The notes: generated by a model not told the origin, from the sequence alone. DNA of 64,000 nucleotides from Cardinalis cardinalis (GCA_014549065.1 JACDOX010000003.1:17425877-17489876); one strand, 5' to 3'. Positions 38,450-51,800 are shown, numbered from the stretch's first letter. Translations and numbers: made by a program.

Positions 38450-41295
38450 TTTGTGACCCTTAACAGCTTTTTTTTTCTAAAACAGAAATTTCTGTGAATC
38501 AGAGTCACATGAAGATTATTTTAGGGAAAGCATCATTTCTGGCACAAGCAGCCTCCCAAACAACAATAGTTTAGTTTGGGCTTTTTTATGAGTCTCCCAG
38601 AACAGTGCTGTATTAAACAGCACAAGCAAAAAGAGTGCACTAAACTGTAGAAAAAAGTGTTTCATATCTGTTTGGGGCTGTGATACCNAAAAATTTGTTT
38701 GGACTCTATAGCCAATACAAAATGGCTTAAAATTCTCCTAGTTTCAAGACAGAATACTTAAAAACTCTAACAGCTAAACAAAGCTCCACATCTTCTCACA
38801 TAATTTCCCTTTTTTATAGTATTGCTAATTTGTTTTTCCTGAGTGAAAAGGTCTCTGTCTCTTTTCTGTCTGTCCCAAATGAATTACAGTAACCAAGTAA
38901 AATCTTAAACCATCTTGCACACCACACACATCCATCATAGAAAGATCTAAATGTGAATTAATCCCATGTCAGATTAGGAGAAAAACAACCACAGATGTTC
39001 TTAGGACACATGATACAGTGAGAAATATCCCTGAATACCTGTCTAGTATCAAATACATTTGGAAATATTCTGGAACAAAAATGAACACAGTACTGAACCC
39101 ATGAGGCTTCACCAAGGAAGCAGAATTAATTCACAGCAACCTGGGATGTGTTCTCTTAAAGAATCCAAGTGCCCCCATGGAGCATTTAACATTTCCTAGA
39201 CTTTCTTATCCTTTAATGGCAATTTACCCTGGAATTGTTCAAACTGCTGCAGCTACAGATTTGAACCATATAAAAAAACAGAGCCTCAAATAAACAATTT
39301 AATCTAGATAACTGAATTTTTAGAGCTTGAATCTCTAAAACCACAGTCTATGGCTATTTGTTTTTAACTTCAACTTTTCTAAAGAATGAATTTCATAATA
39401 AAAATTATCCTATTGGCGTAATAATTTGAAATCTAACTGGAAATAAAATGAACTTGGTTAAGGAAGGTGGGGGTGGGAGGGGAGCTCTCCAGAAGTAGGA
39501 AATACTTGACTATAGAGTAGAAGTAACAATTTGTGAAACATGATCAATTTNAAAAATCATTTTGTCTTTTCCATCCCTTGTGCAGTTGAAAATTCTTATT
39601 TGTGATGTTATAAGGCTATAAATCAAACCAAATAGGAAGTGTCTCCTCAAGCCCTCAACAAACAGAGAACCAGCTGCAATAATAATATTGTGGAATTAAA
39701 GCTTTGCTGTATTCAATTTAAAAAAGCTTCAAACATTAACAGCCATTATTCTAATTGTGTTTTACTGTGCAATAATAAAGTACTGTTCTACTTGGCAGCT
39801 CCCAAGTTTAAGTAGATAAATTCAATATATTTTAGAATTGTTTACATTTAATTTTAGATTAGCCAAGATTGGTTGTGTGACCCTAGTCCCAGGTCAAATA
39901 ACAGACCTTCTACCATACTATGTGATTTAAAGCAAAGTCCCATCTGAGCTAAAATAAGGAAACTGCAAAGGAAAAAGGAAGCAAGTTCAGGCACCCTCCA
40001 ACACGACTGATTGTAATAAATTATCTGAACAGAAAAGTGAAAAAAATATTCTTCCTAAGATACAGGCAGGATGTTTGTCCAGCTTCATAAAACCGTGCTT
40101 GGTTACTGCATGAGCAGTTTTACCCTTGTGCATGTTAAGTCTTACTTTTAATGGGTTTATACTTAGAAAAAAAAAAAAAGATTAGACAATTATATCTTTT
40201 CCAGCTGGTCTTTAAACTAAAGATCAAAAAGCAAGTGACTTGCTTCTGTCATTTGAAACTCATCCCAGTAATCATCAGTGCTCAGCTGCCACACAAGGAG
40301 AACAAAGTTCCATCCCAAAGCCAAGCTAGGATTTGCTAGTGAATTAATTGGGAAGAGAATGAACAGTTACTTCCACAGAGATTTCACCTGGAATGGGGAA
40401 TAAACACATGAGAAACATTTGAGAGAGAGAGAAGAGAGAAGAAAGAGACAGATGGCAGTTATAGAATAACTCTCATGGTCAAGCCTTTAATAACCTTATT
40501 AAAAATAAGGCCCCTGGGCATATTACTTGGAAGCCATTTTCCTTTTTCATTTTTAGCTTTAAAGTTTGTTTGTAATTTGGCATTCAAACTTCTCTATTCA
40601 AGAGAAGCTTCTTTCCACTTATGAAGACCAAGTCCATAAACCTAAAATCCAGACACAGATTTCAAGTCCTTTAATCCAAATTCTTTTGTTTTCCCCCCTC
40701 AAAATTAGCCANAGAACTTTGATACAAGCCCATTTTCAACATCAGGCTGTCACAATATCATGCTATTTTCCTAAGATGCCTGAAATATCCTTTAGGAGCA
40801 ATACCAAACAACACAACTTTTCAATATGGAATACAATTAAAGACTGAACAAGTTGGTCCATTCTGTGCTGAAACAACTTACTAAGAGCTGAGATACCAAA
40901 TATGTTGCGCCATGAAGCATGCAAATGAATTAATGTCTTCTTTCTCTGACACTTTAATGACTGTTCTTGTCTAAATCCCTCAGAAATGATTGAATCAAAA
41001 AAATAAGTGTGTGAATAAAATATCCTGGCAGACATACATTGCTTCAAAGTACAGAGTAGGCTTTTACTACAGGTCTCTAGAGAATTCCAAATGTTCTGAA
41101 AAGCATCAATCTTATGTAAGTTATTGTCTAGGAAACAGCTGCCAGATGGGTGGTAAATATGCCTTTGTACATTTATATTTCACATGTCACAGTCACCTTT
41201 GATTTAGAAATGCTGTAAACCTGTACAAAATAGGTACATTTTTTTAATGCTCAGAAGATTGCCACCCCCAGCTAGATATCCCAAGTAAATGCACA
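38450..41295. other. Non-coding AT-rich sequence
   Basis: No gene or interspersed repeat is recognised. It contains a poly-A tract near 40169 and a GA-rich tract at 40421-40450. Confidence 0.5.
40421..40450. repeat. GA-rich simple tract
   Basis: A purine run of GAGAGAGAGAGAAGAGAGAA type and its continuation. It is an imperfect dinucleotide tract with no evident function. Confidence 0.8.
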
Positions 41296-41925
41296 TGGTG
41301 TTCAACATCTGTATAAATGATTGGAATGATGGAATTGAAAGCACCCACTGCAAATCTGGGTGTGACACTGAGCTAGAAGGAGAGGCAGATANAGCACAGA
41401 CAAGAGCCTCCTTAGGAAGAGAAAGCAGAGCAGGCTGGAGGTCTGGCTTAACAAGAAAAGCACAAGCTTTCACAAAAATAGGTGTAAAGCTTCAAGTGTT
41501 GAGCAGATCAAGGGAGATCATGATTCCACTCTTCCACATCCAGAACACTGGGTCTCCTTGGAGTTACCCCACTCTGAGAGGCACTGGCAACCTGCAGAGG
41601 GCCATGGAGGGCCACCAAGCCAAAGAGATGGTTTGGGAACTGAGGCATGGGGAGAGGCTGAGGGGAAGGGGCTTGCTCAGCCAAAAGAAATGAAGGTTTG
41701 GAGGCTCTGATCAAACTTGTCATATTTCACAGGTTTTACGGAAAAGGGAGAGATGCTCTCTTCATAAAGATAANGGTGACAGGACAAGAGGAAACCCAAG
41801 TACCTTCAGGAAGAAATCCATATGTGCTTAAGAAAAAAAACTCATCATGAGAAGAATTCAGCATGGCAATAGGCTGCACGGAAAAGTGGGAGAATCCCTT
41901 TAATTCAAGCTGCACCCCATAGAAA
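41296..41925 (+). mobile_element. CR1 LINE fragment, reverse-transcriptase C-terminal region (degraded)
   Basis: This is an old plus-strand CR1 copy covering the late ORF2. The translation at 41299-41390 reads FNICINDWNDGIES, matching the family's NIFINDLDDGIE ahead of the catalytic FADD box. FADD itself is destroyed (SGCDTE instead of FADDTK). Later LSRSREIMIPLFHIQNTG (about 41502-41555) matches SRSREVILPLYSAL. GATAANGGTGACAGGACAAG (41767-41786) and CAATAGGCTGCACGG near 41866 match CR1 further downstream. Order and strand agree throughout, but frames shift between blocks. The 134-codon open frame at 41289-41693 is a remnant of this element, not a host gene. Confidence 0.8.
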
Positions 41926-44900
41926 ACCTTTATCTTGTTCCAATACCCACTCCTGGAAAAACTCTGAATGGTTTTNAAAAATAAAACCACCATAATTTCT
42001 AAATATTAATTTTTTCTGGCTATCTAGACTTTTGGTGAGACTGGTGGACTTTTAGTTAATTCTCTGTTTATGTGTTTAAAGTGTAACCTTCTTCCTTCAN
42101 ATGAACTACTATAAAGTTCGTTTCCATTAACTATATGGAGATCTAAACTGCAATTGAAATGAAACATTCAAGAAATAAAAAAAATAAACTTTCCCAAGAG
42201 GTTTCTAGATGAAACAGTCACGTAAAAGTCACTCAACAGAGTTCAAACTTAAATTATTTTTTTTCTCCAAGGCTTTTCAGATGTTTACAAGCTATCCATG
42301 CGTTTTTTGTTAATGAAAACTTATTTATGTGCTGGCAAAATTGAGGCATTTAAGCAGCCAGGCTCTGAAATCGAACTACATGTCCTGAAGTCCATCTCTT
42401 TTTATCAGCATCCATTAAAATAACATTTATTTAAATCATATAGTAGTGACTTAACAAGCTGAAATAAATTAAAGTCAAATCAAAGCCAAACTCTGCTGGA
42501 AGCATTCCAAACACACTGTTTGGCCATACATATAAAGAGTCCCATTTGTACTGTGCACTGGGGGAATCCACTGGCCTGACCTACAGCACAGTTNAATCTG
42601 TAGAAAATTTTTAACTGACATGTTGGGCTTTGGATTAGCCCCATGTGTATTTGTTTACATTATTAAATAATCCAGTTTCTCCCATGTTAAAAGGGAAATT
42701 ATACTTAATGTAAAGAAATGCTCTGCACCATTTTCAAANGTTATCAAATTTAGGCAAGACTTTGCCTTTTTCTGTAAACCATCCCTCTAGCATCACAGCT
42801 TTTACTGTATTATAAACCACTTCAAGGTTCAGGAAATATGAGCAGATATTAGNGAATACTTCAGTGTTCTAATTAGTATTATATTAGTTAATGGTTTAAT
42901 GCTGGGTGTTATATATCCCTTTGAGAATTATCACACTGTATTCCTGATTTTATCTCTAAGTTCCACAACAGCTTCAGAACTGTTGGCTGAGATTTTTCAA
43001 ATTTCACTTAACCAGGCTTTCAACTTGCAATGATACCAAGCAACAGTTTTCCAATCCTTTAATTAGGTTTTCCAGAACCTACTTTTGGACTGGCAGAGTC
43101 ATGCCACATCCAGATTTGGTTTCTATCCAGTACAAACATGAAAAATACAACAACAGAGGTACAAACTGAAAGCAAAGCTGAAAAAAGTTCCTTCCCAGTG
43201 ACTGNCCATGCCAACACACCATTGATTTAAATTGATACAGCCTATCCATCTGCAATCATGACTCTAATATTANTGATAAGAAGTCCGAAAGATCCAAGTT
43301 ATAGCTCTGCATTTAGCAAGATGGGGAAGGGAGTAAGAAGAGATTCAAGTCACCAAGCCTTGTCTCATGTAAACAANCCTGANTATANNCCTGTTCACAA
43401 AATTCTTAAGAACTAAGTTGGGACATTCTCTCTCCATTAATTAGANGATGGTTAGAAACCAGCTAATTNAGAGCTGAAATTTGTTAATGGATANGATNTT
43501 TATCTGACCATTATCAACNTGTACTTTAGTTTAGATAATACTACTCTCAACAGCTACATGAAGGGAGAGAAAGATTTAAACTAACAGGAAAAGAGAAACC
43601 ACGCATATATTTTTCCAGTTTAAGCTTTGGTGCTCTGTCTTTGTAGGCTAGAAAATATCAGACACCATAAAACTGAACTCTTAAATAAATTTTTCAAACC
43701 CATTTGAAAGTTAGTAATGGTATTTCATGGTTTGAAAATACANAATATATGATCTAAAATCCTGACTGACAATCTAAAGGATGGGANACCCAAAATCTGT
43801 GGGAGCAAAATGCAGCTCATGGAGGAAGNGCTTTCTCCAGTAAATGAAGAGGACTGATTTCTCTGATGACAGAAGCAGCTCCAGTTTTCAAAAACATATT
43901 TACGAACACAATATACAGGATGTTTTACACCAGTNAAATTCCAAGATTCCTATTTTAAGACACAAGGCCTTCAAGCCTTGGTTTACTGAACTAATAACCC
44001 ANGGGGAACCAATACTCCGGGTTATCAGTCAAGCAGTTTGGGAGCAGTGAGTGTAGAGTAGGCTTTTACTAGCCTAAGGTGACTTCTGTATCAAATATAT
44101 TCTAAGCAGCACACAGAGNTACAACAAAAATCCACTTACACTCTTAAAATAGTCAAAATAGCACGACACATTAAAACAGTTGTGAATCTTTGGCTTGATG
44201 TAATCCCAGAAAGCCTGGTCTAAGGTCTCAGCACTTCAATGCCCTTCATCTTAAAACCTTCTGTAAGAGGGTTTAGAAAATAATAAAAGCATAAGAAAAG
44301 TATATAGATCTATAGAGATTAATCATATTTGTAATCTCCTATCATTCTGAAAAAAATTATTTAAAGTTGAATTTCATTTTGATGGTCAATATTTCCCTAT
44401 AGTTTTTTTTTTCCTGCCCTTGTGTATTAAGTTCTACAATGTGTCCACAAGCAAACACAAATATATTAAGGAGGTTTAAAATGTTAGTATTAAGCTCAGT
44501 GGGATTTCACATTAGATATTTTTGTCTCATCCGGGGACAGTGTNAACACAATGATTTGTAGTTAGGCTGCAAAATTAGCTCAAAGTTTTACTAGTGCAAG
44601 TGCTGGACATCAAGGCTGTCCTTGAACACTGCACAAAACATTTTCCTCCTTCCCTCCCAAAACCAGAGAAGCAACAGGAAAACTTGGTATGTTAGACCCC
44701 TTCTTAGAAAAACAATGGAATGGCTCAACTGGAATAGGAGCTTTCTGAACTGAAATATTGCTTTCACTGCCTTTGCAAAGGGGAAAGCTGGACTGCCACA
44801 GCAAANAAGCCTGAACCATTTTGATGCACTGTTACACTGCATCATATACCTGGNAGCAAAAGTTGGGTGTGACTCCTCATGTCCAGTTCCAACAGATTTA

Positions 44901-45066
44901 GGGATATTTTNAAAGGTCTATTCTATCTCACATTGNTCAGATTAAATCACATTCCATTCATAAAAATTAATCCTTCCCTATGCCTTTACTGCAGATTTTT
45001 CCTGTGCCTTGCTTCCGTGTCCAAATGCACCTCATTTCAAATCTTACTGCTGAGATTTCAGAAGTT
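41926..45066. other. Non-coding AT-rich sequence with a cluster of Ns
   Basis: No gene is recognised. Nine single Ns fall in 43377-43519, far denser than elsewhere outside known repeats. This hints at an unrecognised multicopy sequence or a highly polymorphic segment. A degraded end of the CR1 may extend to about 41980. Confidence 0.45.
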
Positions 45067-45147
45067 TGATTTTTTGGGAATTCAATTGTATTCTGCTGCT
45101 CCATCCACTTAGGAGCAGCAGAATAGGATTGAATTCCTAAGAAATCA
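45067..45147 (+). ncRNA. Near-perfect hairpin, possible small-RNA precursor
   Basis: Two 36-nt arms (45067-45102 and 45112-45147) face each other across a 9-nt loop, ATCCACTTA. There are 32 Watson-Crick pairs. Three more positions (7, 10 and 21 from the base) are G:U if the plus strand is transcribed, but A:C mismatches on the minus strand. Position 22 is G:G. The inner stem TTCTGCTGCTCC/GGAGCAGCAGAA is perfect. At about 81 nt it has the size of an animal pre-miRNA. Pairing this complete is more typical of a young inverted duplication, a MITE or an endo-siRNA hairpin. No target-site duplication is evident. The RNA-gene call is inference; the inverted repeat is directly visible. Confidence 0.4.
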
Positions 45148-48100
45148 GTAGAGACCTCCAAGAGCAAGCAATGCTAAACACAGTGTTTCTACTTCTTGCC
45201 AAAGAATCACTGTATATTAATTTCCCAATTTCCCTGCCAACTGCATACATGCAATTCTATCACACTAGAAAAAATATGGCTTCAATCCTAAGGGCCTTGC
45301 ATGTGACATCTTTAAAACCTGATCAGCATTGAAAAATGATTTGAACATGATTTTTTTTTATTCAGAGGTGTATTAGCCACAACTCTGCATCTGAAAAATT
45401 CAGCACTGAATATTGTGCTAGAAAAGAATTGCAGGAATATAACAAAATATATATAATTGGTCATGAAACACAAACCAGTCTTATTTTTGCTGTTAACTAA
45501 CCAGAATTAAAAAGCTCCTCAAAATTTTTGTTCCTTGAGGAAAAAAAAGAAAAGCCATTTTCACTCAAGGAGCTCCTTGTGCCTATACATAACTGCAGAG
45601 GGTCAGTGGGCCTCCCATTCAGGCATAATCAGCTCTGCCAGCTAAAACAAGACCTACATGCTTCTTTCCTTTGAAACAAAGCTCACTNCACTTCTGTTTT
45701 CTGTTCTGTTTCCACTTGTACCTAAACAAAATTTAAAGGAACACACTGATGTTTTGTATCATCTGGGATGTCAAATTATTCTCTTTAGGAAAAACTGATT
45801 CTGTATTATGTGTCTCTGTCACTAGAGTGGTGAGTAGGCTACTTGAAAGAGCAATAGTCCAGGCGTTTTTCTGAGACCAGCTTGGGGTCAATTGAATTTA
45901 CACTGCACAGACACCAGGCTGGTAGGGCAAAGACCTTTTCTGCTTCTGAGTAGAGCTAAAGATATTTTTTAAAAAAATTGTTACAATATTAGCTCAGGAT
46001 TTTCCCTTGCATGAGCAAATAACACTAGTCTAGGTACAGAAATCTTCTGATTTTGTAATACAAGTACTCACCGTGTTTTTTCATTAAATTGGGACTATCA
46101 CATGTAACTTTATTTATACCATTTTAAATTAAAATCTGTTATGCTTCATCTGATTTTTATAGCTCATAATGCACCACAAACACTGTTTAATTCTACAATT
46201 ACTTATGCACTTTAATTTTTGTTCTTTCAGTTTAAGGAACTATTATTATATTCTAGAAACCCAGACAACTGTTCAAATGATNCAAATAAAGCTTAATTTC
46301 CATTACATTTGGAAATGCTGTCCTTTGTTACATTTAAATGCAATTTCAGACAGCATAATGAGGAGTGAATAAATCTTTCAGAAAATGGCAACTGCTTTTT
46401 TTTTTATTTTAAAAACCTCCTTCTTTTGGGTGGACATCTGGCACTTACTTCTGTTTAAATTGTCTTTCAAAGCAATAATAACAATAATGCATCTGTGTTT
46501 GCTAATAGGAATCTTATAATTCCTTCCTGCTATTGTAAAATGTTTCTGTTAATTTTTCTCTACAAGAGCTCTACTGACATTTCAAAGGTCTCAGCATAGT
46601 CTGTGAGCAAAAAATCAGGCCTAAGATCAGCCATGACCTTATCAGGGCCCATTTTCATTTCACTATGGAACAAATTCATCCAATTTATCCAGAAAATGAA
46701 GAAAAGACAAAACTGAGGCATGCTTTTAAGCAGTAGAATGGAGTGATTCCAGAATGATGTGGTATGACTGTATATTCACAAACATCCAAAATTGAGGGCT
46801 ACCAAGTAATTAGCCCAATGTTTACTTGACTTTGTCGTTTATATTGGAATTNTGAACCCCTCTCACTCTGGTGATCCCTTTCCAATGCCCTTCATTTATT
46901 CCTCCACTGTTTCACTTCACAATAATATCCCTCTGAGGTTACACAGAGACTCGCTTCTGCTCTGGCAAGTGAAAACCATACCCATTTGCCCTACATGTAC
47001 TCCCTTGTCCAAGTCCTCTACCATTTTCCATCTCAACAGCTCTATCAGTTCATCACACCATGATTTACTTGCAAGCTGCTGCTTCTGNTATATCTTACCT
47101 TGGTAAGAACCTCTTAATGTAGCTAACTGACTCTGATANTTTCACTATCCAGATTACTAACCATATCATCAGGAAAGCTCTAGATTTCCAATTCATATAC
47201 TAGATATCCATTTTTACCAACTGGGAAGCAGCATTGAGATTGGTTAAATCTATAATTAAATCTCTGGAGCTCAATGTGGATCTACCATTTNAGTTAGCAT
47301 AGGGTGCATGCAATGCAATTAGCAAGAGTGGTGCCAAACTAGGAAGGTATCCTTTAGGACAAGTGGCAAAGGTCAGCTATTTGGTACCAAGAAAACCAGC
47401 AGTCAAAGTTTAAATACCAAATTGAAAACANGAAACATCATCATACCTGAGCATTTCAAGATTTAATTCTACCGACAATCTGTGGAAGAGAGACAGCATC
47501 CTTGCAAACCAGAGGACAAAGTCTTGGCTTTTACTTGAATTAAAACACAAAATAGCAAGTTTGGACATTATTCACATGAAAAGTTTGCTCTTTATTTTGA
47601 CANCTGCAGAGGGATTAATATGAAAAGGGTGCTGCCTTTATTAACCTATGTTTCTTAGGATTACTTGGTTTTGAAACAGTAGAAGAAACAGTATTTAAGT
47701 AGCAAGGTCATGATCCAACCAGCACTATCAGATCCAAAATAGAGGCTCTGTTTTGTTGTTACAGGGCAGAGTCAACAATCAAAAGACAGGAAGGTAATTA
47801 AAGATTTGGCTTTAGACCAGGCCTACAGCAGTTTTAGGAGCCTGGAGGTATTGTTTTCTAGGACACTATTAAATAAATGTAAGGCTACATTAACACAGTC
47901 AAGAAGCTCCAAATTCAGGGAAATAATTTCTCCTGTCTTGACATCATTGTCCTTCTGCTTCTGTGAAAGAGACATCCAACAGACCTCTAAGGAAAGGTAT
48001 CCAAGAATAAGCTGCAGTGTCAGAGCTTTTCCCCAGCTCCCTGGGAACCAGCAGAAATTCAACTGGAAGNGTTCACCAAGGTCTCCCTTCAGTGTTTTTT

Positions 48101-48539
48101 CTGGACTCGGGGAGGCAGTTGATTCATGTACCAACAGTTCTGCACTGCAGCTGATCGAGTGGCTGTTCAGGAGAAGATCTGATCAGGATTTCATTTGGCC
48201 TGAGCCAGTGCTAGTGCCTGCTCTGCTCCTCCCTGTCTGCTGCTTNACAGGCANTGATCTCACCAGCACGCTGGAAATNCTGGTAAGGCAGGAAAAGGTA
48301 GAGGGGGGAGCNCAAAAGCAAAATGAAAATAGCACTAGAAAATTCCCTTTCCTACAAATTCTCAGAATTTGCCATCAGCANCTCTTTTCCTACTTCCCCT
48401 GATTGCNACCTTCTTGAACAAAGAAGCTAAACAAAACTCTTGCCTTTGGGATAGTTACCTGTAGTTTGAGGAAGGTAAAAAAATTGCTTCTGCTCCCCAC
48501 TGTAACTTCTTCACAGAAAGGAAACTTGGGATTTGAAAA
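45148..48539. other. Non-coding sequence
   Basis: No gene is recognised. The 198-codon frame at 47806-48402 crosses seven Ns (48070 to 48381 and nearby) and shows no domain. A pyrimidine-rich block at 46870-47100 is open in one frame but unrecognised. Confidence 0.45.
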
Positions 48540-48800
48540 TTGTCATTGAAATATGAGAAAAAGAGGTATAGCATTGATTGGCAAGGAGGGGAATGACAGG
48601 CAAAAAAAGAATACTGACAAAGGTAAAACAGGAATACAGTAAGAGATGAGAGTGAAAATAAACAAGCAAAGAGAAGTGTAGGCCAAGACAAATAGAGGAG
48701 AGTGATCAACAAAGAAAAGTAAATGAAAGAACCACAGACAAACAGGAAAAAAGAGACAAAGCGATGCAGGAGTACTAAATGAAGTACCACAGGTAGAGGT
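48540..48800. repeat. Purine-rich low-complexity stretch
   Basis: The plus strand is dominated by A and G (for example GACAAATAGAGGAGAGTGAT and similar). This explains the hydrophobic 123-codon minus-strand frame at 48455-48826, which is very rich in Leu, Phe and Ser. No protein feature is supported. Confidence 0.65.
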
Positions 48801-51800
48801 GAGAGGGGAATCCCTTCCATGCTCATCAGTTACAAACTAAATAAAACATGCAATCTAAAGATCTAAATTTGAACCCTCTACTTCACATCTTTCAAACCCA
48901 GCTGCTTTAATGCAGAAAAATTGTTATTTTCATGCAAAACTGGATTAAAGGTTCCTCAGTTACTGCACTTTCCCTATGTGGCTTTATCATGCACTTATTT
49001 TTCAAGCAAAAATTAATAAACACCCCCTAATTGATATGCTACAATATCATAGACCTTCAAAACTGACAGCATGAAATGGTTAAGATTACCTAGCAGTGAA
49101 AAGATTAAGGCAGCATACGTGAAAGTGTTGTCAGAGACAAAAAGTAAGCAAACAGAGTGAGGAATTTTAGTTTTCTCTATTATTTTTAAAGTATTGTTAT
49201 ATGTTAAAGTAATAAGTTAATGCAATATCAGAGGGAGAAAATACGTAATCTCAAATTTTCATTCTGTTAATACTGGTGAAGGAATGAACCTACTAAGAGA
49301 AAAGGAAGAAAAGAAAAACCAAACTCAAGTTAAAATNTGAACTTATTTTGTTTGTAAAATCTGCTTCAAATTAATTTCTTCTCTCCACTTTCCTCCTTTG
49401 ACAAGGAGTAAATCCTTGTTCATTTATTAATCCTCTAACAAAGATTAAAAAGAGAGGGGTGCTTCAGATCCCACAGAAATTACCAGCAGCGGCTTTGCAT
49501 TTATGCTTCATTCCTGCAAGGCTCTACACCTGCAAGTGTTTTAATCAAGGAACCCCATGGGATCACACTTCACAATTAACATCATAAAATCCTCACTTCC
49601 TACAGGTAGCTGGGTGAGAGCAAACTCAACAAGAAAAATAATGTCACGTCAACTTCTCAAAAAAATTGTTCTGTTTTGAATCTCCACCTGTTCTGCTGAT
49701 GGGCCAAGATGGAATCTGCTTCTCATAATGGCAATTTGTTTGTGAGGATATCTGCTTCCAAGTGTCCACAGTCCCACGAACAGAAAGGGAGCNACAGTGC
49801 ACCCAGCAAGTGCTGAGAATGTAAAACCAATGCCAAGAAAGATACTGCTCCCTACTGGCTCATCTAGATAAGAACAGAGAGCAATTCCCTCACATATTTC
49901 TCAAAGTAAAATAAAAAATCTTAGTGCACAGATAAGCCATGGTTTTGAACAATAAAAAAACTATCCCTTAAAATAGTTGCTAGACATTAATTTTAAAAGT
50001 TGATTAGATGAAGCAGACTTTTATCCAAAGGAAAACAAAGTGAGAAGAATGCCAAAAACCTTCAAAGTAATTCTTCATTACCTTGAAGCTTTAAAAAGAG
50101 AAAACTAAAAAAAAATATTAAAAAAATCCACACAAACAGTAAAAAATAAACAAACGAGCTAGGATATAACAAGGATTTCTGTCCCAGAGTAAGGATCCTA
50201 AATCCTTAGCAACACTTAACAGTTCTTTTACTTATTTTTAGCTTTGTCTTCATGTAACTTTTCNCTCCCCTCCCTAACTTCGACCGAGATGTGAAAGCGG
50301 AAACCTGGAATTGTGCCACTGCAGATTAGCTCTGATTCCTTGTGTTTCAAAGACTTTGCACAGAAAAACACCAGCAGCAATCTCAGGGACTTGACAGTGT
50401 GCAAAACCTAACGAGATCCATACCTGAATTCCCACACATCAAAACAATCTCATTTAAGGGCCTGACTAGGCAGTGAAATGCAAAACAAGCTGGAATGTCA
50501 GTCTTGAGCTAAGAGCCCTTCTCTACTGACATGACTCAGGGTCACTCACTGAGAGGTGAACTGGTCATTCTGTGGGTTCAACCCTTTCCAAAAGCACTAG
50601 CATTCAACCCTGTGGAAATGCTTGTGCATCACTGCTAAGAAGCTTGGAAGAACTGTCAGCTTTTCATTAAGAAACTTGTGCCATTTTCTTTTGCAGACTC
50701 TATATTGATTTAAATTTTGGGGGAAAAAAAAATACAACTTCTGAGCACTTACCCAAAGCAGACTTGAGATATTTTAGCTGTCTAGCTTGGATAGGCCTTG
50801 CACCNCTGGTACTCTAAGAAAGGCCTGGTTTTCCCCAGTCTGCACAGACAGGAGAGGGGATTTTTTCCTATTTCTAACCTACTTCTGACTATAGAGCTTT
50901 TGGGGTTATTTTTCCAAAAATTCTCATCTGTGAACTCTGGGCTAAATTTTGCACTGCAATCCAGAAATTTTGTTTATATTTCTGCCCTAAATTTACACAC
51001 TGAAATAACTCTAAGCCCCATAAACATACCCACTCAATTCCAAGCAGTACTTTACACTAACAGAATAGTTACCTCGAGATACCTTCTCCAAGGTGAAACA
51101 GAATTGTCCCATTTGCTATTTTCAGTAGTGTGCAGCTGAAAGGATTTGAGCTGTGTTTTATTCCCTGCAGTAAGATAACAGATATCCCTCTTGCACCATG
51201 CTTTGGACACACACAGAAGCTACCAACAGTTCTGCAGTTTTCAAGTCGCTTAGCAAAAGCAGGCTAAGGAATGGCTGAACACCAGACACCCATCTGATAA
51301 ACTTTAATCCTACTGTGCAATTGTCAAAAATAACAAGAGTGGGTTTGCAGGAGAATGGCAATACAATTCTTCTTTCTAAATTCTTGCTGCTCAGTTGGCT
51401 GTCCAGTATCATATACTGCTGTAAAATTCCATTATCAATGAAGATGTCACAGCTTATCACATGCCCCCTCCCTCTGGCAACAAATCGGGTAACAAAGGCA
51501 ATTAAGAGTTTCAGGATCCTGCCTTTTCTCAGCTATGCACACATCTTCTTCAGCTTAAGGTAGAACAATTGCAGGAAATGGTGGAATTAGAACTTCTTTT
51601 TTTATTTTTTTTTCCCCCTAGAAGAGGACTTTGAAACTTAGAAAAGAAACACCTATCAGTCCTCTACTTACACAACCATGAATTGGAGGAAACTGGTTGC
51701 ATCAAGTGGATTTAAGCTGACTGACATGACAGAGAACTAGATTGTCACTTCCTAAAAGGGATGGGCAAATACCCTCCCCGGATGCACCTTCCTCTAACAT

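Noticed and set aside
46870..47110. Pyrimidine-rich open block that recalled the endonuclease part of old LINEs
   Set aside because: Only composition and a vague word pattern match. No ordered set of motifs could be followed.
48455..48826. 123-codon minus-strand frame resembling a multi-pass membrane protein
   Set aside because: The hydrophobic Leu/Phe/Ser content follows from a purine-rich plus strand. No start context, splice signal or domain supports it.
50560..50600. T-loop-like GGGTTCAACCC suggesting a tRNA
   Set aside because: No A-box or cloverleaf is found upstream or on the other strand.
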